DNA from: Oscillospiraceae bacterium
GTDB lineage: Bacteria; Bacillota; Clostridia; Oscillospirales; CAG-272
Reading direction: 5' to 3'
NCBI GenBank assembly: GCA_015064285.1
Contig: SVSN01000004.1
Coordinates: forward strand, 1 to 64,000
Length of the DNA: 64,000 nt
The notes beneath the pieces were generated by a model that was given only the letters and a program-made list of their open reading frames with translations, had not been told where the DNA came from and searched no databases. Shown piece after piece: positions 34,019 to 42,511 of this stretch. The translations under genes and the position numbers were made by a program. Numbering within the stretch: position 1 is the first letter of the stretch; every line of letters begins with the position of its first letter.

Positions 34019-35869
34019 ATGTACGCTGAAAAAATCGCCGCCGCCAAGGCACACTACAAAAACTCCGACAAATACCTGGCCCTGCCCGCAGGTTCCTTCT
34101 GCTTTCAGGACACATGGCTGGCCGCAGAGCTGGAAAAGATGACCGAAATCCAGCTGAAGGACGCCGGTGTTTGGAAGCTGTTTGTGGAGCTTTACAAGAA
34201 TCCCGGCGTGGATGACGCAGACAACGGCTGGAGATGCGAATACTGGGGCAAAATGATGCGGGGTGCCTGCTTCACCTATCAGGTAACCGGCGACGAAGAA
34301 CTGTACGCCGTACTGCGGGATACCGTGGAAGATATGCTGACTGCACAGGATGATCTGGGCAGATTCTCCACCTACTCTGTGGAAGCCGAATTCAACGGCT
34401 GGGATCTGTGGGGCCGGAAGTACATCCTGCTGGGGATGGAATATTTCCTGGAAATCTGTAAGGATGAAGCCCTGGCCGACCGGATCGTAACCGCTCTGAT
34501 GGCCCATGCGGACTATATTATCGCCCAGTTCGGTTCCGAAGAAGAAGGCAAGCGGAATCTGGCGAAATCCACCTCCCACTGGGACGGCCTCAACTCCTGC
34601 TCCATCATGGAACCCTATATGTTCCTGTACAATATCACCGGCGAACAGCGGTACATGGACTTTGCCGAATACATTCTGGCTTTCGGGGGCACTGCTACCG
34701 TAAACCTGTTTGAAAAGGCATATGAAGACGATACCCCTGTGTACGACTGGCACGTTCGTAAGGCTTACGAAATGATCTCCTGCTTCGAAGGACTGGCGGA
34801 ATACAACAAGGTCAAGCCCTGCGAAAAGCACACCCAGGCGCTGATCCGTTTTGCCGACCGGGTTATGAAGGAAGAACAGGCCATCATCGGCTGTCTGGGC
34901 TGTGAACACGAAATCTTCAACCATGCAGCACTGGTACAGTGTGACGAAAGCCTCCGTGGCATCATGCTGGAAACCTGCGTAACCGTAACCTGGATGAAAT
35001 TCCTGTGGCAGTTGTTCCGCATCACCGGCGAAATCCGCTATATGGATGCCTTTGAAGTAGCCGCCTACAACGCCATGTCCGCGGCTCTGAAACGGGAAAT
35101 CGATCCCGAGGACAACGGCGGTATTCCCCTGCCCATCCACAGCTACAACCCCATGATCTGGAACCACCGCTTCCCCAAGAATATCGGCGGCCACAAGACC
35201 ATCAACGACAAGAGCTGGTACGGCTGCTGTGTCTGCATTGCCACCGCCGGTTACGCACTGGAAGGCATCGCCGCCGCCTGTGTGGACAAAGATGACAATG
35301 TGGTTCTGAATCTGTACCGGAACGGCACCATTAAAACACCTAAGTGTACCCTCAGTGCCGAAACGGTTTACCCTGCCAAGGGCGCTGTCCGGTATACCCT
35401 GTCCGGTATCACCGATGGGAAGTTCTCCGTTTCTCTCCGGATTCCCGCATGGTCCCTGCACACCTCCCTGTATGTGAACAACGAAATTGTGGACGCCGAA
35501 GCCGGTACCTATGTAACCATCGGCCGGGAATGGAATAATGGTGACACCATCACCCTCAGCCTGGAAATGACCCTCCGTCTGGTACGTCCTCAGGATTTCG
35601 TTAAGGAAAGTGAAATTACCGACCGGTTCGCCATCATGAGAGGGCCTGTGGTATTCGCCATTGACGGTACCGGCGATGAAGAACCCAAGTTTGCTCCCGT
35701 GGAACTGCGGGAACTGATGGCAAGTGGTCTTTCCACCACTGCTCCCGTTCCCTGCCACCTGACCATTGATGTCCCCCATGTGGACGGCCGGATGGCAGAA
35801 CTGGTGGACTACAGCTCCGCCGCACAGCAGAAGGGCCATAAGCTGTCCTGCTGGATGAAACTTGACTGA
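34019..35869 (+). CDS. GH127-family beta-L-arabinofuranosidase-like protein
   Basis: A 616-residue protein of the DUF1680/GH127 group: an (alpha/alpha)6 barrel (about 30-430) followed by beta-sandwich domains with S-L-R-I-P-A-W. The zinc-thiolate residues of HypBA1 appear conserved: Glu318-x-Cys320 (ETC) and Cys403-Cys404 (G-C-C-V-C), of which the first Cys of the pair would be the nucleophile. It has no signal peptide, so it should act on imported arabino-oligosaccharides or glycopeptide fragments. The AGGAG ribosome site lies just upstream. It is 34 bp downstream of ymdB with no terminator between, and a strong terminator follows. The substrate cannot be fixed from sequence, since GH127, GH137 and GH146 are related. 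Confidence 0.85.
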   Translation: MYAEKIAAAKAHYKNSDKYLALPAGSFCFQDTWLAAELEKMTEIQLKDAGVWKLFVELYKNPGVDDADNGWRCEYWGKMMRGACFTYQVTGDEELYAVLRDTVEDMLTAQDDLGRFSTYSVEAEFNGWDLWGRKYILLGMEYFLEICKDEALADRIVTALMAHADYIIAQFGSEEEGKRNLAKSTSHWDGLNSCSIMEPYMFLYNITGEQRYMDFAEYILAFGGTATVNLFEKAYEDDTPVYDWHVRKAYEMISCFEGLAEYNKVKPCEKHTQALIRFADRVMKEEQAIIGCLGCEHEIFNHAALVQCDESLRGIMLETCVTVTWMKFLWQLFRITGEIRYMDAFEVAAYNAMSAALKREIDPEDNGGIPLPIHSYNPMIWNHRFPKNIGGHKTINDKSWYGCCVCIATAGYALEGIAAACVDKDDNVVLNLYRNGTIKTPKCTLSAETVYPAKGAVRYTLSGITDGKFSVSLRIPAWSLHTSLYVNNEIVDAEAGTYVTIGREWNNGDTITLSLEMTLRLVRPQDFVKESEITDRFAIMRGPVVFAIDGTGDEEPKFAPVELRELMASGLSTTAPVPCHLTIDVPHVDGRMAELVDYSSAAQQKGHKLSCWMKLD

Positions 35870-35880
35870 TTTGTACACAG

Positions 35881-35917
35881 AGAAGAGATATGCCTTTGGG
35901 TATGTCTCTTCTTTTTG
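35881..35917 (+). terminator. Strong rho-independent terminator
   Basis: AGAAGAGATATGCC pairs with GGTATGTCTCTTCT around a short TTTG-type loop, followed by TTTTG. It closes the minD-like to GH127 transcript. Confidence 0.88.
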
Positions 35918-35937
35918 TATTTCTGCACAGATTTTTA

Positions 35938-35966
35938 TTGAAAAGCCTCAAATTATATGGTATAAT
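35938..35966 (+). promoter_or_regulatory. SigA-type promoter of the 36044 glycosidase gene
   Basis: TTGAAA (35938-35943), 17 bp, TATAAT (35961-35966), 77 bp before the start codon with ACAGGAGG as ribosome site. Confidence 0.7.
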
Positions 35967-36043
35967 AACCACAACAACGCACGGTTTACCAAAAATAAAT
36001 CCATTGAAAACTACCAAAATAACAACAGGAGGAAACCCTTATT

Positions 36044-37990
36044 ATGAAAAGACGTTCCGACAGTGCCTTTGGTCTCCATTTTGACTTTCACGCCAGTCCG
36101 GCTCCCGGCATTGTGGTAGGCGCCACACTGAAAGAAGAAGATATCCGGGAGATCTGCCAAAAGATCAGACCCGACTTTATCCAGATCGACTGCAAAGGGC
36201 ATCCGGGTTGGGCTTCCTATCCCACTGCCTGCGAAAACCCCATGCCGGCATTCGCTTTTGACACACTGGCCCTGTGGCGCAAAGTCACAAAGGAAGAAGG
36301 CGTGGCGCTGTACCTCCATTATTCCGGCGTCATCGACCACCGGTACTGCGAAAACCACCCGGAAGATGTGGTGGTGAATGCTGACGGTTCACTTGCCAAA
36401 GGGATTACCCGCACTATGGGCTTTGCTTATGCGGACAAGCTGCTTATCCCCCAGCTGAAGGAACTGGCCGGGAAATACGGCGCAGACGGTGTTTGGGTGG
36501 ACGGCGAATGCTGGGGCACCGCCGTGGACTTTCATCCGGAAACCGTGGCTGCCTTTGAAGCGGAAACCGGCATCGCTCTGGGCGGAAAACTGCCCGCCGG
36601 CCGTGAGGATCCCTACTACAACGAATACCGTGACTTCTGCCGGGAGCTGTTCCGCCGGTATGTCCGTCATTATGTGGACGCCGTCCATGAAGAATACCCG
36701 GATTTCCAGATTGCTTCCAACTGGGCATACACCGACCATATGCCGGAAGCCGTCACTGCCGATGTGGACTACCTGTCCGGGGACTTCAATCCGTGGAACT
36801 CCTTCAACGTAGCCCGGTATGCAGGACGCGCCATTGCCCAGCATAACCGCACATGGGACCTGATGGCATGGAACTTCCGCGCCCAGAACGGTACCAAGCC
36901 CGGCGGCGTACCCAAGCATCCGGTACAGATCATGCAGGAAGCCTCCACTGTACTGGCGGTGGGCGGCGGTTTCCAGAACTACATCACCCAGTACCGTGAC
37001 GGTTCTCCCCGGATGGAACAGATCCGCCGGATGGAACCTGTGGCAAAGTTCGTCCGCGCCAGAGAACCCTACTGCTTCCGGGGCAAAGCCGAACACGAAG
37101 CCGTGATTCTTCTCTCCCAGCACGACCGTGCCCTCGAAGCTGCCGGTCTGTATGCCCGCTCCGGGTACGAGCGGACAGTGGGGCTGACCGCTCTGTTCTG
37201 CGATGCAGGTCAGTCGGTAGAGCTTGCCGGGGAATTCACTCTGCGCGGAAACTGCGATCAGTATAAGATGATTGCCATTCCGGAGCTGGCATACGGTCTG
37301 GAAGAAGACATGATCACTGAACTGCTGGGTTATGCCGAAAAGGGCGGTTCCCTGCTTCTGGCAGGACACAATACCTGCCGGATTTTCCAGAAATATCTGC
37401 CTTACACCGTAGACGACAACAACAGAGAACAGCAGTGGCGCTGGGTTTCTCTGGATCATGAAGAAGTGGGCATGCTCCGTGACGCACACACCATCACCGC
37501 AGACGGTGCGGAAACGGTTGTCTGGTACGGTGACCAGGAAAAGGAAACCACGGCTCCCGGCGGCGTAATTCTCCCCTGGGGCAAGGGCAAGATCGGTCTG
37601 CTGGCAGCGGATATCGGCTGGCAGTATGGTGACTGCGTTCAGTTCATCCACAGAAACATCCTGCGTGCCTTCTGCGACCGGCTGTACACGCCTCTGGTCA
37701 AGGTGGAAAAAGCCGTGGGTATCGTAGAAATGACAGCCCTGCGGAAGGCCGGACGGCTCTATGTACAGCTGATCAACGGCAACGGCGGTCATGCCGGTAT
37801 GGACACCGCTACGGAAGATTTCATTCCGCCGGCACTGGACATTGCTCTGACCATCCGTCTGGAAAAGAAACCCGCCGCCCTGATGCTGCAGCCTGCCGGA
37901 AAGGTACTGGACTTCGTCTGGGACGACAGAAAAGCCACCGTTACGGTAGACCGGGTCGACATTCACGAAATCGTGGAAGTAATCGAATAA
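36044..37990 (+). CDS. Putative glycoside hydrolase with GH42-like trimerisation domain
   Basis: A 648-residue protein, no signal peptide. The N-terminal ~360 residues are a TIM barrel with acidic strand ends: F-I-Q-I-D-C-K-G-H, G-V-W-V-D-G-E-C-W-G and D-Y-L-S-G-D-F-N-P. These resemble uncharacterised alpha-amylase/GH29-like enzymes (GHL families). Residues ~370-550 look like the glutamine-amidotransferase-like trimerisation domain of GH42 beta-galactosidases (ITELLGYAEKGGSLLLAG). A C-terminal beta domain follows. The D-G-E-x-W segment is the best catalytic candidate. Alpha-L-fucosidase activity has been assigned to similar proteins, but I cannot support a substrate. It is a single gene bounded by its own promoter and a strong terminator. 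Confidence 0.7.
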   Translation: MKRRSDSAFGLHFDFHASPAPGIVVGATLKEEDIREICQKIRPDFIQIDCKGHPGWASYPTACENPMPAFAFDTLALWRKVTKEEGVALYLHYSGVIDHRYCENHPEDVVVNADGSLAKGITRTMGFAYADKLLIPQLKELAGKYGADGVWVDGECWGTAVDFHPETVAAFEAETGIALGGKLPAGREDPYYNEYRDFCRELFRRYVRHYVDAVHEEYPDFQIASNWAYTDHMPEAVTADVDYLSGDFNPWNSFNVARYAGRAIAQHNRTWDLMAWNFRAQNGTKPGGVPKHPVQIMQEASTVLAVGGGFQNYITQYRDGSPRMEQIRRMEPVAKFVRAREPYCFRGKAEHEAVILLSQHDRALEAAGLYARSGYERTVGLTALFCDAGQSVELAGEFTLRGNCDQYKMIAIPELAYGLEEDMITELLGYAEKGGSLLLAGHNTCRIFQKYLPYTVDDNNREQQWRWVSLDHEEVGMLRDAHTITADGAETVVWYGDQEKETTAPGGVILPWGKGKIGLLAADIGWQYGDCVQFIHRNILRAFCDRLYTPLVKVEKAVGIVEMTALRKAGRLYVQLINGNGGHAGMDTATEDFIPPALDIALTIRLEKKPAALMLQPAGKVLDFVWDDRKATVTVDRVDIHEIVEVIE

Positions 37991-37994
37991 ACGA

Positions 37995-38037
37995 AAAAGC
38001 CGTGTCCGGTTTCCAAAACTGCCGGATACGGCTTTTC
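37995..38037. terminator. Strong bidirectional terminator
   Basis: AAAAAGCCGTGTCCGG pairs with CCGGATACGGCTTTT around a 12-base loop, with A-run left and T-run right. It serves the glycosidase gene and the convergent HAD gene ending at 38043. Confidence 0.88.
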
Positions 38038-38042
38038 TGTAT

Positions 38043-38753
38043 TCACTTCAGGGCACGGATGTATGCCTGCAGGGCATCAAACCCGCCGTGGGGGTATCTG
38101 CCAATGTCCTCCCCTTCGGGAGCAAGCAGACAGTCGGTCAGCAGAAACACCTGCATCCCCAGAGAAGCGGCCGGCATATCGTCGCTCACATCATTGCCCA
38201 CCATCAGGCAATTCTCAGGCCCCACGCCCAGTGTCCGGCAGATGTCTTCGTAATACGCAGGATTTGGCTTGCAGTACCGGGCGTTTTCGTAGGTCGTGAC
38301 CAGATCGAAATCCGCCGGCGTCATACCGGTCCAGCGGATCCGGCTGTCGGTGGCCACCAGAGGGAAAATAGGATTGGTTGCCAGTGCCACACCCAGTCCC
38401 AGTTCCCGGCACAGCCGCACTGTTCCGGCAGCCTCCGGTGTGTATCCGCATACATCCTTCACTTTCTGGAAGTCCGTCCGGTAGAAATCATCGAACTGTG
38501 GAATGTGTTCTCTGGCGCTCTCGCCGTAAATGCCGCAGAAAACATCCCAGAAAGTGTCTTCGTTGGTCTTTGTTCCATCGTTTCTGACCATAGCGGCCGT
38601 TCCCTTCCAGACCGCTTTGATCAGCCCCTCCGGTTCATACCCCAGCGTAGCCATCTTCTTTGCCAGAAGGTCGAAATAAGTTTTGATAAACAGGTCATAG
38701 TCCATGGGCAGCAGGGTGCCGTCCAAATCAAACAGTACAGTGGTAACAGGCAT
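38043..38753 (-). CDS. HAD-superfamily hydrolase
   Basis: A 236-residue HAD phosphatase. Motif I is L-F-D-L-D-G-T-L-L with nucleophile Asp9 and Asp11. Motif II is the Thr of A-L-A-T-N-P-I-F. Motif III and IV parts are C-K-P-N-P-A-Y-Y and M-V-G-N-D-V-S-D-D-M-P-A-A. The cap domain (about 17-90) is helical, a C1 cap. The family dephosphorylates small metabolites; the substrate is unknown. The start at 38753 has AAGGAAG upstream. It is monocistronic, divergent from the MBL gene, with its own promoter. Confidence 0.88.
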   Translation of the reverse strand: MPVTTVLFDLDGTLLPMDYDLFIKTYFDLLAKKMATLGYEPEGLIKAVWKGTAAMVRNDGTKTNEDTFWDVFCGIYGESAREHIPQFDDFYRTDFQKVKDVCGYTPEAAGTVRLCRELGLGVALATNPIFPLVATDSRIRWTGMTPADFDLVTTYENARYCKPNPAYYEDICRTLGVGPENCLMVGNDVSDDMPAASLGMQVFLLTDCLLAPEGEDIGRYPHGGFDALQAYIRALK

Positions 38754-38788
38754 TGCAGTTTCTTCCTTATTTTTGCATTCTGTCAGAC

Positions 38789-38817
38789 AGTATACCATAT
38801 TTTCCCCGGACTGTCAA
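38789..38817 (-). promoter_or_regulatory. SigA promoter of the HAD gene
   Basis: Minus strand: TTGACA (38817-38812), 17 bp, TATACT (38794-38789). Together with the plus-strand promoter 9 bp away it forms a compact back-to-back divergent pair. Confidence 0.75.
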
Positions 38818-38825
38818 CGATTCCA

Positions 38826-38855
38826 TTGACAAGGGCCGGATGACCATGTTATAAT
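38826..38855 (+). promoter_or_regulatory. SigA promoter of the MBL hydrolase gene
   Basis: TTGACA (38826-38831), 18 bp, TATAAT (38850-38855), then GGAGG at 38881-38885 and the start at 38893. Confidence 0.75.
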
Positions 38856-38892
38856 GGCTGTATCCTATACTGAAAACACCGGAGGAACCGAT

Positions 38893-39750
38893 ATGGCTAC
38901 CCTGTATATGCTGACAGAAACCAGCAAATTCATGATGTCCTTTGTGATTGTGACCGATAAAAACAACTGTATTGTGGTAGACGGCGGCAGACCGCTGGAT
39001 ATGCCTCTTCTGAAAGAATATGTAGGCGGCAGACACATTTCCGCATGGATTCTGACCCACGCCCATGACGACCACATCTCCGGTTTCACGGACGAAATGG
39101 CGAAAAACGGCGGCGGGGATTTCGATATCGGCACGGTGTACTACAACTTCCCGGACTATGACGCCCTGATTGACAACCATGACGTGCCGGACTACAACTA
39201 CTTCAAAACCGAACTGGAAGAAATGCTGCCGGCGTTCAATGCAGTCAAAGAAAAGTTTGCCGACAAGGAACATATTGTTACACAGGGAGACTGCGTGGAC
39301 GTGGACGAAGTGCATATTGAGTTTCTGTACGCCTACCACGACGGTCTGTATGCCAATCTGATGAACGACAGCTCTCTGGTTTTCAAGATGACCACTCCCA
39401 ACACCTCTGTCCTGTTTCTGGGCGACCTTGGCCCCGACGGCGGCGATGTGCTGTTCCGGGAATCCCGCGACAAGCTGGCTGCCGATATTGTGCAGATGGC
39501 TCACCACGGACACATGAACGTATCCATGGAGGTGTATGCCGCCATACTGCCCAAAGCCTGCCTGTGGTGCGCGCCGGACTGGCTGTATGCGGAACCGGAA
39601 GTACCGTCCTATCTTGCCGACGGGGAAAAGCTGCGCCGGATGGGCCGGATCCGGATGTACGGTACTGCCCTGACCCGTCGGTGGATGGATCTGCTGGGCG
39701 TGGAAAAGCATTATGTCACCGCAGATGGCACGCAGGTAATTCCGCTGTAA
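38893..39750 (+). CDS. MBL-fold metallo-hydrolase (ComEC/Rec2-like)
   Basis: A 285-residue cytoplasmic metallo-beta-lactamase-fold protein. The zinc motif T-H-A-H-D-D-H is at 55-61 (H56-x-H58-x-D60-H61). Further metal ligands are likely at L-F-L-G-D-L-G-P and M-A-H-H-G-H. The pattern L-F-L-G-D and Q-M-A-H-H-G is typical of the competence-type (ComEC C-terminal) MBL group, though there is no membrane part here. The substrate is unknown. GGAGG precedes the start at 38893; the frame upstream overlaps the promoter. It is a single gene followed by a terminator. Confidence 0.85.
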   Translation: MATLYMLTETSKFMMSFVIVTDKNNCIVVDGGRPLDMPLLKEYVGGRHISAWILTHAHDDHISGFTDEMAKNGGGDFDIGTVYYNFPDYDALIDNHDVPDYNYFKTELEEMLPAFNAVKEKFADKEHIVTQGDCVDVDEVHIEFLYAYHDGLYANLMNDSSLVFKMTTPNTSVLFLGDLGPDGGDVLFRESRDKLAADIVQMAHHGHMNVSMEVYAAILPKACLWCAPDWLYAEPEVPSYLADGEKLRRMGRIRMYGTALTRRWMDLLGVEKHYVTADGTQVIPL

Positions 39751-39773
39751 GCGGCTTGTCACCCGATAAACAC

Positions 39774-39810
39774 AAAACGCCTCCTGAACTTCATCAGGAA
39801 GCGTTTTTTC
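39774..39810. terminator. Terminator between convergent MBL and trpB genes
   Basis: AAAACGCCTCCTGA pairs with TCAGGAAGCGTTTTTT around a six-base loop (one mismatch). It has T-rich flanks in both directions and lies between the MBL stop and the trpB stop. Confidence 0.82.
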
Positions 39811-39828
39811 TTTGCCGACTATGCCGGT

Positions 39829-41046
39829 TTACCGGATTCCGTAATTCTGGAGGATGTAGTCCATATCCTTATCTCCGCGGCCGGAAAGGTTGATCAGAAC
39901 AGAGCCTCTGCCCATGGTCTTTGCCAGCTTCATCCCGTATGCCACGGCATGAGAGCTTTCGATAGCCGGTATAATTCCTTCCAGACGGGACAGGGTGAAA
40001 AAGGCGTCGATAGTTTCTTCATCGTTTACCACATCGTACTTCACTCTGCCAAGGTCGTGCAGGAAAGCGTGTTCGGGGCCGGAGGAGGGATAGTCCAGAC
40101 CACTGGCCACAGAGTATACAGGAGCGGGTTCACCGTTTTCGTCCTTCAGCATGATACTGTTGAACCCGTGCATGATCCCCTCAGTGCCATATTTCAGGCT
40201 GGCGGCGTGATCCCCCAGCTTCGGGCCTTTGCCCAGGGGTTCAATCCCGTAGATTTCCACAGGATCATTCAGGAAGCCGGAGAAAAGACCCATGGCATTG
40301 GAACCGCCGCCCACACAGGCAACAACCGCATCCGGCAGTTCCCCGGTCATTTCAACAAACTGTTCTCTGGCTTCGATCCCCACCACACTCTGGAAATCAC
40401 GTACCATCATGGGGAAGGGATGAGGCCCCATGACGGAACCGATGCAGTAGATGCTGTCTTTATATTCTCTTGCATAGGCGGCAAAAGCGGCATCCACGGC
40501 TTCCTTCAGGGTTGCCAGCCCGTGGGTCACTTCCACCACATTGGCGCCCAGAATCTTCATCCGGGCTACATTGGGCGCCTGTTTGGCGATGTCCACTGTA
40601 CCCATGTAGATATCGCATTCCAGACCGAAATAAGCCGCCGCCGTTGCCAGAGCCACGCCGTGCTGACCGGCACCGGTTTCCGCAATCACTTTTTTCTTGC
40701 CCATGTACTTGGCCAGCAGCGCTTCGCCCATGCAGTGATTCAGCTTGTGGGCACCGGTATGGTTCAAATCTTCCCGCTTTACGTACAGCTGCACATTGCC
40801 CAGTTTGTCGGAAAGCCGTTCCAGATGGGAGATGGGCGTGGGTCTGCCCTGGAATTCCTTCCGGATCCGGCGCAGTTCCGCAATGAATTTCCGGGATTTG
40901 CAGATGGTGAAGTACGCTTCCGTAATTTCCGCCATGGCCGCTTTCAGTTCATCGGAAATATAGACACCGCCGTATTTGCCGAAGTAGCCGTCCTTGTCGG
41001 GGTAGTTCTTGAAGTAGGTTTCAAAGTCAATTCCGTTGTACAGCAT
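39829..41046 (-). CDS. trpB: Tryptophan synthase beta chain, stand-alone
   Basis: A 405-residue TrpB. It condenses indole with serine to give tryptophan. Signatures are [22 protein letters not shown] with PLP Lys101, E-T-G-A-G-Q-H-G with catalytic Glu123, and G-G-G-S-N-A-M-G for the phosphate. The sequence is of the TrpB1 type that usually partners TrpA, yet no trpA or other trp gene is in the window. A solitary trpB suggests salvage of exogenous indole or a split pathway. The start at 41046 has CGGAGGA upstream. A tryptophan T-box leader controls it, which firmly ties it to tryptophan supply. Confidence 0.96.
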   Translation of the reverse strand: MLYNGIDFETYFKNYPDKDGYFGKYGGVYISDELKAAMAEITEAYFTICKSRKFIAELRRIRKEFQGRPTPISHLERLSDKLGNVQLYVKREDLNHTGAHKLNHCMGEALLAKYMGKKKVIAETGAGQHGVALATAAAYFGLECDIYMGTVDIAKQAPNVARMKILGANVVEVTHGLATLKEAVDAAFAAYAREYKDSIYCIGSVMGPHPFPMMVRDFQSVVGIEAREQFVEMTGELPDAVVACVGGGSNAMGLFSGFLNDPVEIYGIEPLGKGPKLGDHAASLKYGTEGIMHGFNSIMLKDENGEPAPVYSVASGLDYPSSGPEHAFLHDLGRVKYDVVNDEETIDAFFTLSRLEGIIPAIESSHAVAYGMKLAKTMGRGSVLINLSGRGDKDMDYILQNYGIR

Positions 41047-41104
41047 GGAAAAATCCTCCGTGTAATGAAAATAGAATATGAGATTCTGCAGACCGCACAG
41101 AGGG

Positions 41105-41400
41105 TTTTCCAAACAAAAACGCCCCTGACAGATGGATTCGATCTGCCAAGGACGAATAATACATATCCGCGGTGCCACCTTGCTTCACAGCCATGACGCT
41201 GTGCTCTTGCGGGATACCATCATATCCCCGGCAACTGACGTATGCCCACACGTTGCAGAATACTGAGGACAAAGTTTCCTCCGTCCGGTTCCCTGCACCC
41301 TCAGCGGTCCATTTGATGATCTGTGTTTCACCTGACTCTCAGCAGCGCAGGCTCTCTGTGGAAGCATAATCACCGTTATCTCCGCGTCAACGGTTTGTTG
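41105..41400 (-). promoter_or_regulatory. Tryptophan T-box riboswitch upstream of trpB
   Basis: On the minus strand the T-box AAGGTGGCACCGCGG is at 41182-41168. The terminator CGTCCTTGGCAGAT / ATCTGTCAGGGGCG with a T-run spans about 41155-41113. UGGC predicts discriminator G, as in bacterial tRNA-Trp. In Stem I a UGG at 41311-41309, followed by A and a CCGC strand, is a good specifier codon. Specifier, discriminator and downstream gene agree on tryptophan. Uncharged tRNA-Trp should allow read-through into trpB. Confidence 0.93.
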
Positions 41401-41406
41401 TGGCAA

Positions 41407-41435
41407 AGTATAGCATATTTCTTTAACTTTGTCAA
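41407..41435 (-). promoter_or_regulatory. SigA promoter of the trpB leader
   Basis: Minus strand: TTGACA (41435-41430), 17 bp, TATACT (41412-41407), placing the start of the T-box RNA near 41400. Confidence 0.8.
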
Positions 41436-41454
41436 GAGGGAAACAACGATTTTT

Positions 41455-42486
41455 TCATTTTTTTCGGTACGGACACCGCACAACCGGCTCTGTATCCAGC
41501 TTTAGCGGCCGGAAACAGGCACAGCATCCCACACATCCAGAGGGCTTGTCCTCCGCCAGTCTGTGCAGAACCCCAGGATCCTGCATAAACGGTCTGGCCA
41601 TGGATACAGCGTCTGCGCCTGCATCAAACAGTTCGTCGATATCGTCCATAGTCCGGATCCCGCCCACCGCAATCAGCGGCAGAGATGTTTCCCCGCGCAG
41701 TCTGCGGATGTTGGCAAGGAAATACGGTTCTTCCGGCATACCACGTCTGGCTGAACTCCATCCTGAGATTTCCGCTGCATCCAGCCCCAGTTCATCGCAC
41801 AGGTTCAGAACCGTTACGATAGCCCTGTGGTATTCATCCGTATCGTCCCGGTCGTCTCCGTTGATTTTCAGAAACACCGGGGTATTTTCGCCGCATACGG
41901 TTTTAATCTCTTCAAAAATCTCCCGGATGATCCGGAACCGGTTTTCCGCAGAACCGCCGTATGCATCGGTGCGATGGTTATATTCCGGATAGAAACATTG
42001 GGACAGCAGATACATATGAGCGCCGTGGAGCATCACACCGGAAAAACCGGCAGTCACAGCCCGCTTGGCCGCCTGGCCGAAGGCTTTCACCACACCGGCA
42101 ATTTCGTCCGCTGTCATATTGTCCGGCGTGTACACTTTTCTGCCGCCGTTATGTCCTTCCGCTTTCATCCCGCCGTGCCCAAGCTGCATGACAGCCGGAA
42201 CACCATTTGCCTGTGCGGCTTTTGCCACAGCGGCGGATTCGGCTAGATATTCATCCGACCAGATTGCGTTCTGGTAATCGTTGCTCCGTCCTTCCGGAGA
42301 TACGCAGGTATGTGCTGTAATGATCATGCCCAGCGGCTGCACGGAAAGTTCTCTGTATACATCCACTTCATAAGACGGCAGATGAGCGTCCCGGTCGGCG
42401 GCAAACATTTCCGTGGCGGAACGCACCGCTCTGCCCGGCAGGGTGATATTGCGCAGAGTCAGGGGGGTAAACAGCTTGTGTGTCAT
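41455..42486 (-). CDS. Old yellow enzyme family NADH:flavin oxidoreductase
   Basis: A 343-residue FMN TIM-barrel oxidoreductase. It has L-T-L-R-N-I-T-L-P-G-R-A-V-R-S-A-T at the N terminus and M-Q-L-G-H-G-G. The substrate-binding H-G-A-H-M-Y-L-L-S-Q-C-F-Y-P-E-Y-N-H-R-T-D-A-Y-G-G-S follows, with G-G-I-R-T as FMN phosphate site. After the barrel only a short cysteine-containing tail (G-C-V-G-C-C-A-C-F) remains. Thus the Fe-S and second flavin domains of the long 2,4-dienoyl-CoA-reductase type are missing. It reduces activated double bonds; the substrate is unknown. It is last of a minus-strand group, 25 bp after the MFS gene. Confidence 0.88.
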   Translation of the reverse strand: MTHKLFTPLTLRNITLPGRAVRSATEMFAADRDAHLPSYEVDVYRELSVQPLGMIITAHTCVSPEGRSNDYQNAIWSDEYLAESAAVAKAAQANGVPAVMQLGHGGMKAEGHNGGRKVYTPDNMTADEIAGVVKAFGQAAKRAVTAGFSGVMLHGAHMYLLSQCFYPEYNHRTDAYGGSAENRFRIIREIFEEIKTVCGENTPVFLKINGDDRDDTDEYHRAIVTVLNLCDELGLDAAEISGWSSARRGMPEEPYFLANIRRLRGETSLPLIAVGGIRTMDDIDELFDAGADAVSMARPFMQDPGVLHRLAEDKPSGCVGCCACFRPLKLDTEPVVRCPYRKK

Positions 42487-42511
42487 ACATATACCTCCGG
42501 TCTGTCAGCTT

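Noticed and set aside
33923..35878. A 651-codon minus-strand frame opposite GH127
   Set aside because: Shadow of the sense gene with typical Gly/His/Phe/Val-rich composition; no promoter or ribosome site.
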